DNA from: Candidatus Altarchaeales archaeon
GTDB taxonomy: Archaea > Altiarchaeota > Altiarchaeia > IMC4 > SCGC-AAA252-I15
Length of the DNA: 6,717 bases
Assembly: GCA_016867655.1 (NCBI GenBank)
Contig: VGJA01000057.1
Span: forward strand, 1-6,717
Reading direction: 5' to 3'
In this document: piece after piece, positions 1-4,551 of the stretch
Numbering within the stretch: position 1 is the first letter of the stretch
Layout of the letters: each line of letters begins with the position of its first letter
Position numbers and translations under genes: made by a program
Notes under the pieces: generated by a model
The model's database searches: none
What the model saw: the letters and a program-made list of their open reading frames with translations, nothing else
Told to the model about the DNA's origin: nothing

Positions 1-287
1 ATCTCTGAAATCTCAGTGGTCAACCCTACTGAACCCTTGTCAACTGAAGACCTGTAGTACCCAAGGCAGATTAGGACAATCAGGCCTATCGCAAAGACAG
101 AAGAAAGGACAATCGAAGAATACTCAGCCAACATGGCCAAAGAAGTACCCAGCAAAGATATAAGAATAAAAGTCCTGGCTCCAGCCACGCCAATCTCGTT
201 GGAAAGGGTCTTCTGCCTTTCAATACCAACCAACGCCCCAATTCCAAGAGAAAGCAAAAAACCGTAAACCGTAGAATAATCCACCAT
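1..287 (-). CDS. MgtC/SapB-family (DUF4010-like) membrane protein, N-terminal part
   Basis: Reading the minus strand from ATG at 287 gives 95 open codons with no stop before the window edge, so the 3' part is missing. The protein begins MVDYSTVYGFLLSLGIGALV and continues with GIERQ, then AGARTFILISLLG, and near the edge GLTTEIS. This order (glycine-rich first helix ending in GxER, an AGxRTF segment, a GLTTE segment) is typical of the MgtC/SapB family, especially the longer archaeal and bacterial DUF4010 members. At least three hydrophobic segments are visible, at about residues 8-22, 39-55 and 60-77. The family sits in the cytoplasmic membrane and its biochemical role is poorly defined, so no substrate is proposed. 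A TATA-like element 26-27 nt upstream suggests a leaderless transcript. The start is supported by that spacing and by the conserved N-terminus beginning right there. Confidence 0.8.
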   Translation of the reverse strand, partial: MVDYSTVYGFLLSLGIGALVGIERQKTLSNEIGVAGARTFILISLLGTSLAMLAEYSSIVLSSVFAIGLIVLICLGYYRSSVDKGSVGLTTEISE

Positions 288-308
288 ACGAATAAACTAG
301 GAGCAGGA

Positions 309-319
309 TATTATATATC
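309..319 (-). promoter_or_regulatory. TATA-box promoter of the MgtC-family gene
   Basis: On the minus strand the sequence reads GATATATAATA, centred about 26-27 nt before the ATG at 287. That is the spacing expected when transcription starts at or next to the start codon, and no Shine-Dalgarno is present. Assignment rests on sequence and spacing only. Confidence 0.5.
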
Positions 320-377
320 AAAATGCATGTTCTTATAACTCCAACTTATCCCCTCCAAAAAAAAAACCGAAAACGGT

Positions 378-409
378 GTTCGAATCCCCAACTGTAGGGT
401 TCGAATCCC
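378..409 (+). repeat. Two tandem tRNA T-arm-like fragments
   Basis: GTTCGAATCCCC (378-389) and GGGTTCGAATCCC (397-409) lie 7 nt apart. Both match the T-loop and 3' T-stem consensus of tRNA. The second has a near-complete T-stem (AGGG/CCCT). Neither is preceded by a D-arm or anticodon arm, and no acceptor-stem partner is found upstream, so they are fragments and not tRNA genes. Related copies lie at 528-539 and 1629-1640 in the same orientation. Confidence 0.55.
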
Positions 410-459
410 TTCAGTACAAAAACAAAAACCAGACACCTGCGACGCTAAATATACTATGA

Positions 460-476
460 TCGCCCCAGTCGGGATT
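460..476 (-). repeat. Direct repeat of the tRNA-Asp 3' end (att-like copy)
   Basis: On the minus strand this reads AATCCCGACTGGGGCGA. It is identical over 17 nt to the end of tRNA-Asp at 1698-1714: T-stem 3' side, whole 3' acceptor strand, discriminator base and one downstream base. The orientation is the same. Weaker similarity continues downstream (a TATAT run, then CGTCGC). It is either the displaced end of an integration target or the relic of a duplicated tRNA gene. The interval between the copies contains the Fic gene. Confidence 0.65.
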
Positions 477-478
477 TC

Positions 479-490
479 CCCCTTGCGGGG
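479..490. other. Short hairpin next to the tRNA-Asp remnant
   Basis: CCCC-TTGC-GGGG forms a 4-bp stem. On the minus strand the loop becomes GCAA, a GNRA tetraloop, the same loop as one hairpin inside the tRNA-Asp intron (1755-1764). This points to a structured minus-strand RNA, or to a relic of one. Confidence 0.4.
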
Positions 491-491
491 A

Positions 492-521
492 TGCACCATC
501 ATATAGCATGTGATGGGTGCA
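492..521. repeat. Imperfect inverted repeat (10-bp stem with one bulged G)
   Basis: TGCACCATCA at 492-501 pairs with TGATGGGTGCA at 511-521 around a 9-nt loop, with one extra G in the right arm. It sits between the tRNA-Asp remnant and another T-arm fragment. No T-run follows, so it does not look like a terminator. Confidence 0.5.
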
Positions 522-527
522 CAAAAT

Positions 528-539
528 GTTCGAGTCCCC
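528..539 (+). repeat. tRNA T-arm-like fragment
   Basis: GTTCGAGTCCCC matches a T-loop with the 3' T-stem strand. The preceding bases (AAAT) cannot form the 5' side of the stem, so it is a degenerate fragment and not part of a functional tRNA. Confidence 0.45.
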
Positions 540-596
540 ACTTTGTTATGTGGCGACGCAATGCGATTTTGTTTTTAACATTGGATTTTGCGTATG

Positions 597-629
597 TATC
601 GGATTTGCTTATTTATAAGCTATCCGATA
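597..629. promoter_or_regulatory. Nested palindromic operator with TATA box in front of the fic gene
   Basis: TATCGGAT (597-604) and ATCCGATA (622-629) are perfect inverted repeats. Inside them GCTTAT (607-612) and ATAAGC (615-620) form a second perfect inverted repeat. The centre TTTATAAG resembles a TATA box and lies about 26-27 nt before the ATG at 641, as expected for a leaderless start. A dimeric regulator bound here would cover the TATA box and block transcription. The Fic protein's own C-terminal DNA-binding domain is an obvious candidate, which would mean autoregulation. The palindrome is seen directly; the regulator is inferred. Confidence 0.65.
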
Positions 630-640
630 TATAACTAACC

Positions 641-1555
641 ATGTTGATGGATAAACGATTATACAAGCGTGTGACCATAAAGAAAAAAGAGCTTGATTCT
701 CTTAGGCCGCTGCCTAAGAGCGCTCTCGAAAGGCTTAGAAAGCAGTTCGCCATAGAACTAGCCTACAACTCAAACGCCATAGAGGGAAACTCTCTGACTC
801 TGAGTGAAACAAGGCTCGTCATCGAGGAGGGAATCACCGTAAAGGGAAAACCTTTGAGAGAGCATTTTGAGGCCTTGAACCACCAGAAAGCCTTTGAGCT
901 TTTAGAAAGCTTTGTCAAGGAAAAGAGACAGTTATCTGAAGAGCTTATCAAAGAGATTCACAAGGCCATCCTGTCGGGCATTGACGACGAATACGCCGGC
1001 AGATACCGCGACATAAACGTGCGAATCATAGGAGCAGTCAAGAGCCCGCCCCGTTTTGAGAAAGTGCCAAAAAGGATGCGGGAGTTTGTGAGATACATCA
1101 GCAAAAATCCAGAAAAACTAAACATTCTGGAGATGGCTGCAGCAGTACACTACTGGCTTGTTGAGATACACCCTTTTTCAGACGGAAACGGCAGAACCGC
1201 AAGACTCATAATGAACCTCTACCTAATGCGTCACGGCTACCCTATCACCATGGTGCTGAAGGTAGACCGCAGGAGATACTACGACCGCCTGAAAAAAGCA
1301 GACCTTGGAAATAGGAAACCCTTCACAGAGTTCATCGCAAGAAACATAGAGCGAAGCCTCGACTTATACTTGGACTCCTTCAAAAGCGGCAGCGAATACA
1401 TCAGCCTGGCGCAGGCAGCCAAAGGCACCCCATACACCCAAGAATACCTAAGCCTTCTGGCAAGAAAAGGACGAATAGAAGCCATCAAACTAGGCAGAAA
1501 CTGGCTCATAAAAAAAGAAGCACTGGAAGAATACACAAAAACAAAAGAAAAATAG
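641..1555 (+). CDS. fic: Fic-domain AMP transferase with C-terminal DNA-binding domain
   Basis: A 304-residue protein. The Fic core motif HPFSDGNGRTAR occupies residues 177-188, with catalytic His177, the phosphate-binding glycines and Arg185/Arg188 all intact, so transfer of AMP (or another NMP) from a nucleotide to a protein hydroxyl is likely. The inhibitory-helix motif (S/T)xxxE(G/N) is present near the N-terminus as SNAIEG (44-49, Glu48), making this a class II, self-inhibited Fic protein. Residues about 252-300 look like an excisionase/MerR-like winged helix (YISLAQAAK, then LARKGRIEAIKLGRNWLIKKEAL), a common Fic C-terminal add-on for DNA binding. The start at 641 fits the TATA spacing; ATG at 647 is an alternative. 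No partner antitoxin gene is adjacent, as expected for an internally inhibited enzyme. The gene lies between two copies of the tRNA-Asp 3' end. The target protein is unknown. Confidence 0.9.
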   Translation: MLMDKRLYKRVTIKKKELDSLRPLPKSALERLRKQFAIELAYNSNAIEGNSLTLSETRLVIEEGITVKGKPLREHFEALNHQKAFELLESFVKEKRQLSEELIKEIHKAILSGIDDEYAGRYRDINVRIIGAVKSPPRFEKVPKRMREFVRYISKNPEKLNILEMAAAVHYWLVEIHPFSDGNGRTARLIMNLYLMRHGYPITMVLKVDRRRYYDRLKKADLGNRKPFTEFIARNIERSLDLYLDSFKSGSEYISLAQAAKGTPYTQEYLSLLARKGRIEAIKLGRNWLIKKEALEEYTKTKEK

Positions 1556-1697
1556 AGTGTATGGCCACGGCTCAATTAATTTTTAACCTAAACTTCATAC
1601 TTTTGTGCCCATACAAACCGAACATTTTGTTCGAATCTCTAGGGAGGATAATTTTCCAGACCATAAATCGAACAGCAGCGACGTTGTTATATAAGTC
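1556..1697. other. Spacer between fic and tRNA-Asp, with a T-arm-like fragment
   Basis: No gene is seen. A T-rich run at 1579-1584 could help end fic transcription. GTTCGAATCTCT at 1629-1640 is a fourth plus-oriented T-arm-like fragment without the rest of a tRNA. GCGACG near 1678 echoes the same hexamer beside the tRNA-Asp remnant near 440. Confidence 0.4.
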
Positions 1698-1714
1698 TCG
1701 CCCCAGTCGGGATT
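1698..1714 (-). repeat. tRNA-Asp 3' end copy of the 17-nt direct repeat
   Basis: AATCCCGACTGGGGCGA on the minus strand is the functional 3' end of tRNA-Asp, repeated exactly at 460-476. Archaeal tyrosine integrases commonly recombine within tRNA 3' ends and leave the intact tRNA at one boundary and a short copy at the other. That is the arrangement seen here. Confidence 0.65.
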
Positions 1715-1934
1715 CGAACCCGAGTCGGAGCCTTTCTGTGAACCCTTTTTGCTCGCCTTGCGGCTCGCAAAAAGCGCTCCCGGAAAATACCCTTTGCTCC
1801 GCAAAGGGTATGTGTCCCCTTTGGGGACCCCGCCTTCGGCGGGTTTTCGGTATTAGTCCGGTTAATACTTCCAAAGTATCTCTGGAAGTATTTTCCCGAC
1901 AGGGCTCCATGATAGTCCGCTACACTACTGGGGC
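1699..1934 (-). tRNA. tRNA-Asp (anticodon GTC) interrupted by a 163-nt intron
   Basis: The 5' exon is 1934-1897 and the 3' exon 1733-1699, giving a 73-nt mature tRNA. The acceptor strands GCCCCAG and CTGGGGC pair perfectly, followed by discriminator G. The D-arm has A14, G15, G18G19 and A21, and begins GTGTAG as archaeal tRNA-Asp does. The anticodon stem GAGCC/GGCTC closes the loop CTGTCGA with anticodon GTC (1900-1898). The variable loop is CGAC, and the T-arm TCGGG-TTCGAAT-CCCGA is perfect. The intron lies at the canonical 37/38 position. No CCA is encoded. A TATA-like box at 2037-2027 would place the transcription start about 70 nt upstream, so the leader would carry the hairpin at 1959-1994. 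Confidence 0.93.
1734..1896 (-). other. BHB-type archaeal tRNA intron packed with hairpins
   Basis: The splice motif is canonical. Exon CTGT (positions 32-35) pairs with intron ACAG as the 4-bp central helix. The 5' bulge CGG is cut after CG and the 3' bulge AAA is cut after AA. The anticodon stem and a GAA/TTC helix flank these. Inside, in minus-strand order, are stems at 1892-1884/1872-1864 (9 bp), 1843-1838/1834-1829 (6 bp, 3-nt loop), 1828-1823/1819-1814 (6 bp, 3-nt loop), 1811-1801/1797-1787 (11 bp, 3-nt loop) and 1773-1767/1752-1746 (7 bp). The last stem encloses tandem GA/GA mismatches and a GCAA tetraloop on GCC/GGC. GGAAAAT at the 5' end can also pair with ATTTTCC near 1788-1782. At 163 nt it is much longer than the usual archaeal tRNA intron (roughly 15-100 nt). 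No C/D-box pair and no open frame with homing-endonuclease features is visible. Confidence 0.88.
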
Positions 1935-1958
1935 AGCCGCAAAATCGGCTGGCGCTTT

Positions 1959-1994
1959 GGGGGTTTCGCCTCGCATGGCTCGGCTCAAGCCCCC
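1959..1994 (-). other. GC-rich hairpin in the tRNA-Asp leader
   Basis: On the minus strand GGGGG (1994-1990) pairs with CCCCC (1963-1959). The inner part TTGAGCC...GGCGAAA forms a GCC/GGC stem preceded by a GA/GA tandem mismatch and UU/AA pairs, leaving one bulged C. The same GAGCC...GGCGA module is found in the last hairpin of the tRNA intron. A second small hairpin (AGCCG/CGGCT, 1935-1950) lies between it and the tRNA 5' end. It is probably part of the pre-tRNA leader; an independent small RNA is possible. Confidence 0.45.
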
Positions 1995-2026
1995 TGGATT
2001 GGTTGTAGGAATATTATTGGTGTTTT

Positions 2027-2037
2027 AGTATAAAAAA
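2027..2037 (-). promoter_or_regulatory. TATA-like promoter for the tRNA-Asp transcript
   Basis: The minus strand reads TTTTTTATACT. A start about 26 nt downstream would fall near 2005, just before the leader hairpin and about 70 nt before the tRNA. A weaker AT-rich element at 2009-2018 is an alternative, but its start would fall inside the hairpin. Confidence 0.4.
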
Positions 2038-2084
2038 TGGGTTTGAGAGATTGTTTTGTCTTCTTTATTTTTCTTTAGAGTATT

Positions 2085-2095
2085 CTAATATAAGT
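2085..2095 (+). promoter_or_regulatory. TATA-box promoter of the PIN-domain gene
   Basis: CTAATATAAG is centred about 24 nt before the ATG at 2114. There is no Shine-Dalgarno, so the mRNA is probably leaderless. Confidence 0.5.
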
Positions 2096-2113
2096 TAGTC
2101 GCAATACATTACA

Positions 2114-2533
2114 ATGGCCAAGTATTATGTAGATACTAACATTTGGCTGGATCTCCTGGAATCCAGAAACAGTTTCCTGAAACCCTATGGAGAGTTTGCA
2201 TTCCAGTTCTTCAAAAAATGTTTGGAAAGAAAAGACTTGGTTTTATATTCACAGATTGTTCTGGATGAGCTTACGCTAAGACATAGCTTGGAAGATGTTG
2301 AAAAGCATTGTTTTGGGCTTTTCCAAAGAACAAATTTGTTGGAATTCGTGCCGGCTGCTGAATGGCAAAAGAATGAGGCAGTCAGGATAGCGCTAAGTAG
2401 AGGTGTTTCGAAAAGCGATGCTGTGCATGCTATTTTAGCGAGAGATAATAACGCAGTAGTCATAACCAGAGACAAACATTTCAACCTGCTTCAAGACATC
2501 GCAAAGTCTCTCAGTCCAGAGGAGGTTTGTTGA
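2114..2533 (+). CDS. PIN-domain ribonuclease (VapC-like)
   Basis: A 139-residue protein with the four PIN acidic residues in the expected order: Asp7 in the opening YYVDTNIWLD strand, Glu52 in VLDEL, Asp102 in SKSDAVHAILA and Asp120 in VITRDKHF. PIN domains are magnesium-dependent endoribonucleases; many act as toxins on tRNA or rRNA. No antitoxin gene lies upstream in the same direction. The nearest candidate is the ribbon-helix-helix protein on the opposite strand, whose 3' end overlaps this gene by 23 bp. The gene starts about 180 bp from tRNA-Asp on the other strand. Whether it is a toxin or a housekeeping PIN nuclease cannot be told from sequence. Confidence 0.87.
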   Translation: MAKYYVDTNIWLDLLESRNSFLKPYGEFAFQFFKKCLERKDLVLYSQIVLDELTLRHSLEDVEKHCFGLFQRTNLLEFVPAAEWQKNEAVRIALSRGVSKSDAVHAILARDNNAVVITRDKHFNLLQDIAKSLSPEEVC

Positions 2534-2783
2534 ATCTAGCTGCAAATTTTTTGAATCCTTCTTCCCGCATTTTCTCGTATTCTTCTTCGGTTGTTTGCTT
2601 GTGTTTGAATATTCCGTATGCTTTTCGGAGTTTTTTTATGTCTTGTTTCAGCTTGTATTCTTCCACTTTTTCGCGCAATGCGTTTCTGATGAATTCAGTC
2701 CGGTTGGAAAAGCCGAATTGTGTGTAGATTTCGTCCACCTGGGTTAGCAGGTCTTCAGACAGTTTTATGTTGACCAGTTTCAT
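2511..2783 (-). CDS. Ribbon-helix-helix (CopG/MetJ-like) DNA-binding protein, possible antitoxin
   Basis: A 90-residue protein. Residues 2-8 (KLVNIKL) form the DNA-contacting ribbon, 10-22 the first helix (EDLLTQVDEIYTQ) and 26-40 the second (SNRTEFIRNALREKV). A lysine- and glutamate-rich helical tail (about 40-85) could be the protein-binding arm. Its start is followed within 2 bp upstream by a perfect 9-bp inverted repeat, a likely autoregulatory operator. It converges on the PIN-domain gene, with the two 3' ends overlapping by 23 bp. This is unusual, since antitoxin and toxin are normally co-directional. It is either the antitoxin of a rearranged pair or an independent regulator. Confidence 0.82.
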   Translation of the reverse strand: MKLVNIKLSEDLLTQVDEIYTQFGFSNRTEFIRNALREKVEEYKLKQDIKKLRKAYGIFKHKQTTEEEYEKMREEGFKKFAARFNKPPLD

Positions 2784-2785
2784 TG

Positions 2786-2804
2786 TATATACACTGTGTA
2801 TATA
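2786..2804. promoter_or_regulatory. Inverted-repeat operator and promoter of the ribbon-helix-helix gene
   Basis: TATATACAC-T-GTGTATATA is a perfect 9-bp inverted repeat around one base, lying 2 bp upstream of the ATG at 2783 and merging with TATA-like sequence up to 2806. Ribbon-helix-helix repressors bind such short palindromes, so self-repression is likely. Confidence 0.65.
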
Positions 2805-2862
2805 TGGGCGCGCATGTTAAAAAGGTGTTTTTTAAGGTTGCGTGTTCAATTTGTTTTTGGGT

Positions 2863-3204
2863 ATGAGGCTTGCTTTCCTGTTTATGCTAGCTGTCTTGGC
2901 TTCAGGCTGCTGTTGCTGCTGTGACGTTCCTAAGTATCTTACTGTCAACACTTTGGCTTATGAAACGGGAAACATCTCAGCGTGCTATGGCTTGGACGAA
3001 GGTTTTTTCAGGGAAAACTGCTGCGACGGCGTGGGAATGCTTTTGAACGCTTCTTTGTGCGAGATGGCTTTAGACGACGCGTGCAGGGACAGCTGTTTCA
3101 CGGCCCTGGCTGACGAGTCAGGCAACATCAACTTTTGCAGGGAAGTCAGAGAAGACTTCAACAAAAAGTGGTGCTATAGCAGATTAAACCAAACGGGAGG
3201 CTGA
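2863..3204 (+). CDS. Poly-cysteine lipoprotein with three C-x11-C repeats
   Basis: A 113-residue protein from ATG 2863. A GTG at 2842 would add 7 residues, but the TATA-like TTTTTTAAGG at 2828-2837 is about 30 nt before 2863 and only 9 before 2842. Residues 1-15 (MRLAFLFMLAVLASG) are a lipoprotein signal ending in a lipobox, with five cysteines in a row at 16-20; Cys16 would be lipidated. The rest carries three related units in which paired cysteines are exactly 12 apart: Cys41/53, Cys66/78, Cys92/104. Each second cysteine is preceded by Arg or Lys three residues earlier, and two units start with GNI. The likely form is helical hairpins closed by disulfides on the outer face of the membrane. 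Function unknown. Confidence 0.8.
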   Translation: MRLAFLFMLAVLASGCCCCCDVPKYLTVNTLAYETGNISACYGLDEGFFRENCCDGVGMLLNASLCEMALDDACRDSCFTALADESGNINFCREVREDFNKKWCYSRLNQTGG

Positions 3205-3264
3205 AGTTTCTTGGAGGGGTGGGTTATCCTGCTTTTTTAGTTGGAGATTGTATGTTATATTCAT

Positions 3265-3960
3265 ATGACTAAGCTTCTTTACAGAGGTCAGGAGCAGGCG
3301 TATGTAGATGAAGGCAGGGATTCGCTGCAGAGGTTGAGAGAGATTAAGGTGAAAACTACTGTGGCTGACGTTGATAAGACTCGCAGGCTTTGCAGTATTT
3401 TTTACAACCCCTTCCGGAGTCTTGCAGAGGCAGGCGTGTTTGAAGGAGTTGGCCGCGTTTTGGTCTGCGGCTCCAGCAATCCGGGGGAGGTTGGCGCCCT
3501 TCTTCTTCTCGCTGAGGATCTTAAACTTGATTTTACTGTGACTGGCGTTGAGGTGAAGCGCGACTCGCTGCTTCATTCTGCCATGTGGCTTGACTCGCAT
3601 TTCAGGGACAACAAGGTTGTTTTAATCCAAGGTGACCTGCTGAATTTGAGCGCCTTGAGGAGTGAGAACAAGCTTAAGCCTTGGGACCTCATGGTCGACC
3701 AAGGTATAGGGCCTCTTGAGATGACGCTCGCGGACTTGGGGTTGGAGAAGGCGAAAACGCTGCTGAAAGAATACGCCAGCACCCTGACTGAGCGTGGAAG
3801 GCTTGTGGTTGACGAATATTCTGACGTTCCGTACCTGAGTTACGATCGAAAAAAGTGGGTGGTGCTCACCAGACAGCTGGATGCCTTCTTAGAGTCGGGC
3901 GAGTGTCCATTCGGAGGGGTTGCTGAAATAGGCAGTATGACAGTCTACAGGAAGAAGTAA
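3265..3960 (+). CDS. Class I SAM-dependent methyltransferase-like protein
   Basis: A 231-residue protein. The nucleotide-binding fold is suggested by VLVCGSSNPGEVG (65-77) as a variant motif I, VTGVEVK (92-98) with acidic Glu96 for the ribose hydroxyls, VVLIQGDLLNL (118-128) with the GD of motif II/III, and WDLMVDQG (140-147) as motif IV. LTERGRLVVDEYS (174-186) matches the LKPGGRL-type strand after helix E. The glycine loop is unusual (GSSNPGE, not GxGxG). A helical N-terminal extension of about 60 residues may form the substrate side. The substrate cannot be read from the sequence. ATG 3265 is preferred over TTG 3241, because the T-rich element at 3232-3241 lies about 28 nt upstream of it. 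The gene ends 11 bp before the stop of the convergent vapC gene. Confidence 0.68.
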   Translation: MTKLLYRGQEQAYVDEGRDSLQRLREIKVKTTVADVDKTRRLCSIFYNPFRSLAEAGVFEGVGRVLVCGSSNPGEVGALLLLAEDLKLDFTVTGVEVKRDSLLHSAMWLDSHFRDNKVVLIQGDLLNLSALRSENKLKPWDLMVDQGIGPLEMTLADLGLEKAKTLLKEYASTLTERGRLVVDEYSDVPYLSYDRKKWVVLTRQLDAFLESGECPFGGVAEIGSMTVYRKK

Positions 3961-3967
3961 AGCCATG

Positions 3968-3977
3968 TTTTTTATTT
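3968..3977 (+). terminator. T-rich terminator after the methyltransferase-like gene
   Basis: TTTTTTATTT begins 8 nt after the TAA at 3960. Archaeal termination commonly uses such T-runs without a hairpin. It overlaps the end of the convergent vapC gene. Confidence 0.45.
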
Positions 3978-4346
3978 GACGTGTTCTACATTGGGCATGT
4001 TTTGGAATTGTCGGTCGCCGGTCAGGAATTTTATGTTTCTTTGTTGGGCTAGGGTGTAGCCTATGCAGTCCACATAGGAGAGGTTCTTGTTTTTTAGTGT
4101 TTGTTTGAGTTCCATGGCCTTTTTTATCGCATCGTCGTCTATTTCAATCGCGTATTCCGCAAATTCCTGATAGTATTTTTCGGCCGTCTTTTTGCCGTAT
4201 TTGAGGAGCAGGCCGTAGTATAGTTCCATCAGGTTCAGCTTCGTTGTTATGGCGGCCACGCCGGCTGTGTATTTTTTGTATGCAGGATTCCCGGAGATTA
4301 TTTCATGTAGCGCGTAGGTTTCGTAGAAGTAGGTTTTCAGTTCCAT
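3972..4346 (-). CDS. vapC: VapC-type PIN toxin
   Basis: A 124-residue PIN-domain protein starting MELKTYFYETYALHEI, the archaeal VapC opening. Acidic residues in order are Glu9 (where Asp is usual), Glu41 in NLMELYYG, Asp93 in SYVDCIGYTLA and Asp111 in FLTGDRQF. It should be a magnesium-dependent RNase held in check by the upstream VapB. The ATG overlaps the vapB stop codon (10-bp overlap), which decides the start. A longer open frame upstream to 4520 merely crosses vapB out of frame. The Asp-to-Glu change at the first metal ligand is conservative but may weaken catalysis. VapC targets are usually tRNA or rRNA; the target here is unknown. Confidence 0.88.
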   Translation of the reverse strand: MELKTYFYETYALHEIISGNPAYKKYTAGVAAITTKLNLMELYYGLLLKYGKKTAEKYYQEFAEYAIEIDDDAIKKAMELKQTLKNKNLSYVDCIGYTLAQQRNIKFLTGDRQFQNMPNVEHVK

Positions 4347-4546
4347 CCCTGTCTCACCAAGTCTTTGAATTCCTGCGCTCCGGTTTTTGCTTTCAGCGTT
4401 CCGAAGGTTTTTTGGAAGTTTGCCTCCTTTACGACGTCTATCAAGACTTTTTCGTTTGTGTTTATGTGGCTTCTTTTCATCACATCCTTTGGGAAGATTA
4501 TCCCGAAGGAGTTGCCCCACTTGCGGACCACTGCCTCAAATGCCAT
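4337..4546 (-). CDS. vapB: AbrB/MazE-type VapB antitoxin
   Basis: A 69-residue protein with the AbrB swapped-hairpin DNA-binding domain at residues 5-42 (VVRKWGNSFGIIFPKDVM, then INTNEKVLIDVV) and a C-terminal toxin-binding tail (FGTLKAKTGAQEFKDLVRQGWN, about 48-69) of the kind seen in archaeal VapB. A GTG at 4555 would add three residues, but GAGGTGA at 4558-4552, a seven-base match to the archaeal anti-Shine-Dalgarno, lies 5 nt before ATG 4546 and fixes the start there. The gene is translationally coupled to vapC and has its own promoter and operator upstream. Confidence 0.9.
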   Translation of the reverse strand: MAFEAVVRKWGNSFGIIFPKDVMKRSHINTNEKVLIDVVKEANFQKTFGTLKAKTGAQEFKDLVRQGWN

Positions 4547-4551
4547 GTTAT

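Larger units (their letters stand above)
288..596. other. Non-coding stretch with tRNA-derived fragments and hairpins
   Basis: No convincing gene is seen here. The open frame at 541-311 (minus) has no recognisable protein features and crosses tRNA-like fragments and hairpins. The stretch contains three T-arm-like motifs of the GTTCGARTCCC type (378-389, 397-409, 528-539), a 17-nt copy of the tRNA-Asp 3' end (460-476), and two hairpins (479-490 and 492-521). GCGACGC recurs at 440-446 and 553-559, and a similar GCGACG lies beside the true tRNA-Asp near 1678. The mixture looks like debris from repeated tRNA-associated rearrangement. That reading is an inference. Confidence 0.5.

Noticed and set aside
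376..416. Complete tRNA genes ending at the T-arm-like motifs
   Set aside because: No D-arm, anticodon arm or acceptor partner could be found upstream of any of the four motifs.
311..541. 76-codon minus-strand open frame
   Set aside because: It crosses T-arm fragments, the tRNA-Asp 3' copy and hairpins; the composition is not protein-like and no start signal is seen.
1829..1850. GC-rich hairpin followed by TTTT on the plus strand, like a bacterial intrinsic terminator
   Set aside because: It lies inside the tRNA intron, has only four T's, and the genome is archaeal.
1734..1896. Repeated hairpins as a CRISPR array
   Set aside because: The stems differ in sequence and spacing, and there are no regular repeats or spacers.
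1959..1994. Leader hairpin as an H/ACA or box C/D guide RNA with a k-turn
   Set aside because: The apparent three-base bulge can pair (UU with AA), leaving one bulged C. No ACA box and no C/D boxes are found at suitable distances.
1561..2028. Open frame of 155 codons on the plus strand, and 112- and 69-codon frames on the minus strand over the same area
   Set aside because: All run through the tRNA-Asp exons, its intron hairpins and its leader. They have no recognisable protein features, and the RNA explanation is complete.
3184..3600. 138-codon minus-strand frame opposite the methyltransferase-like gene
   Set aside because: Shadow frame with no motif; the plus-strand frame is clearly the coding one.
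4347..4520. N-terminal extension of VapC
   Set aside because: It is basic, low-quality sequence read out of frame through vapB; the real VapC start overlaps the vapB stop.
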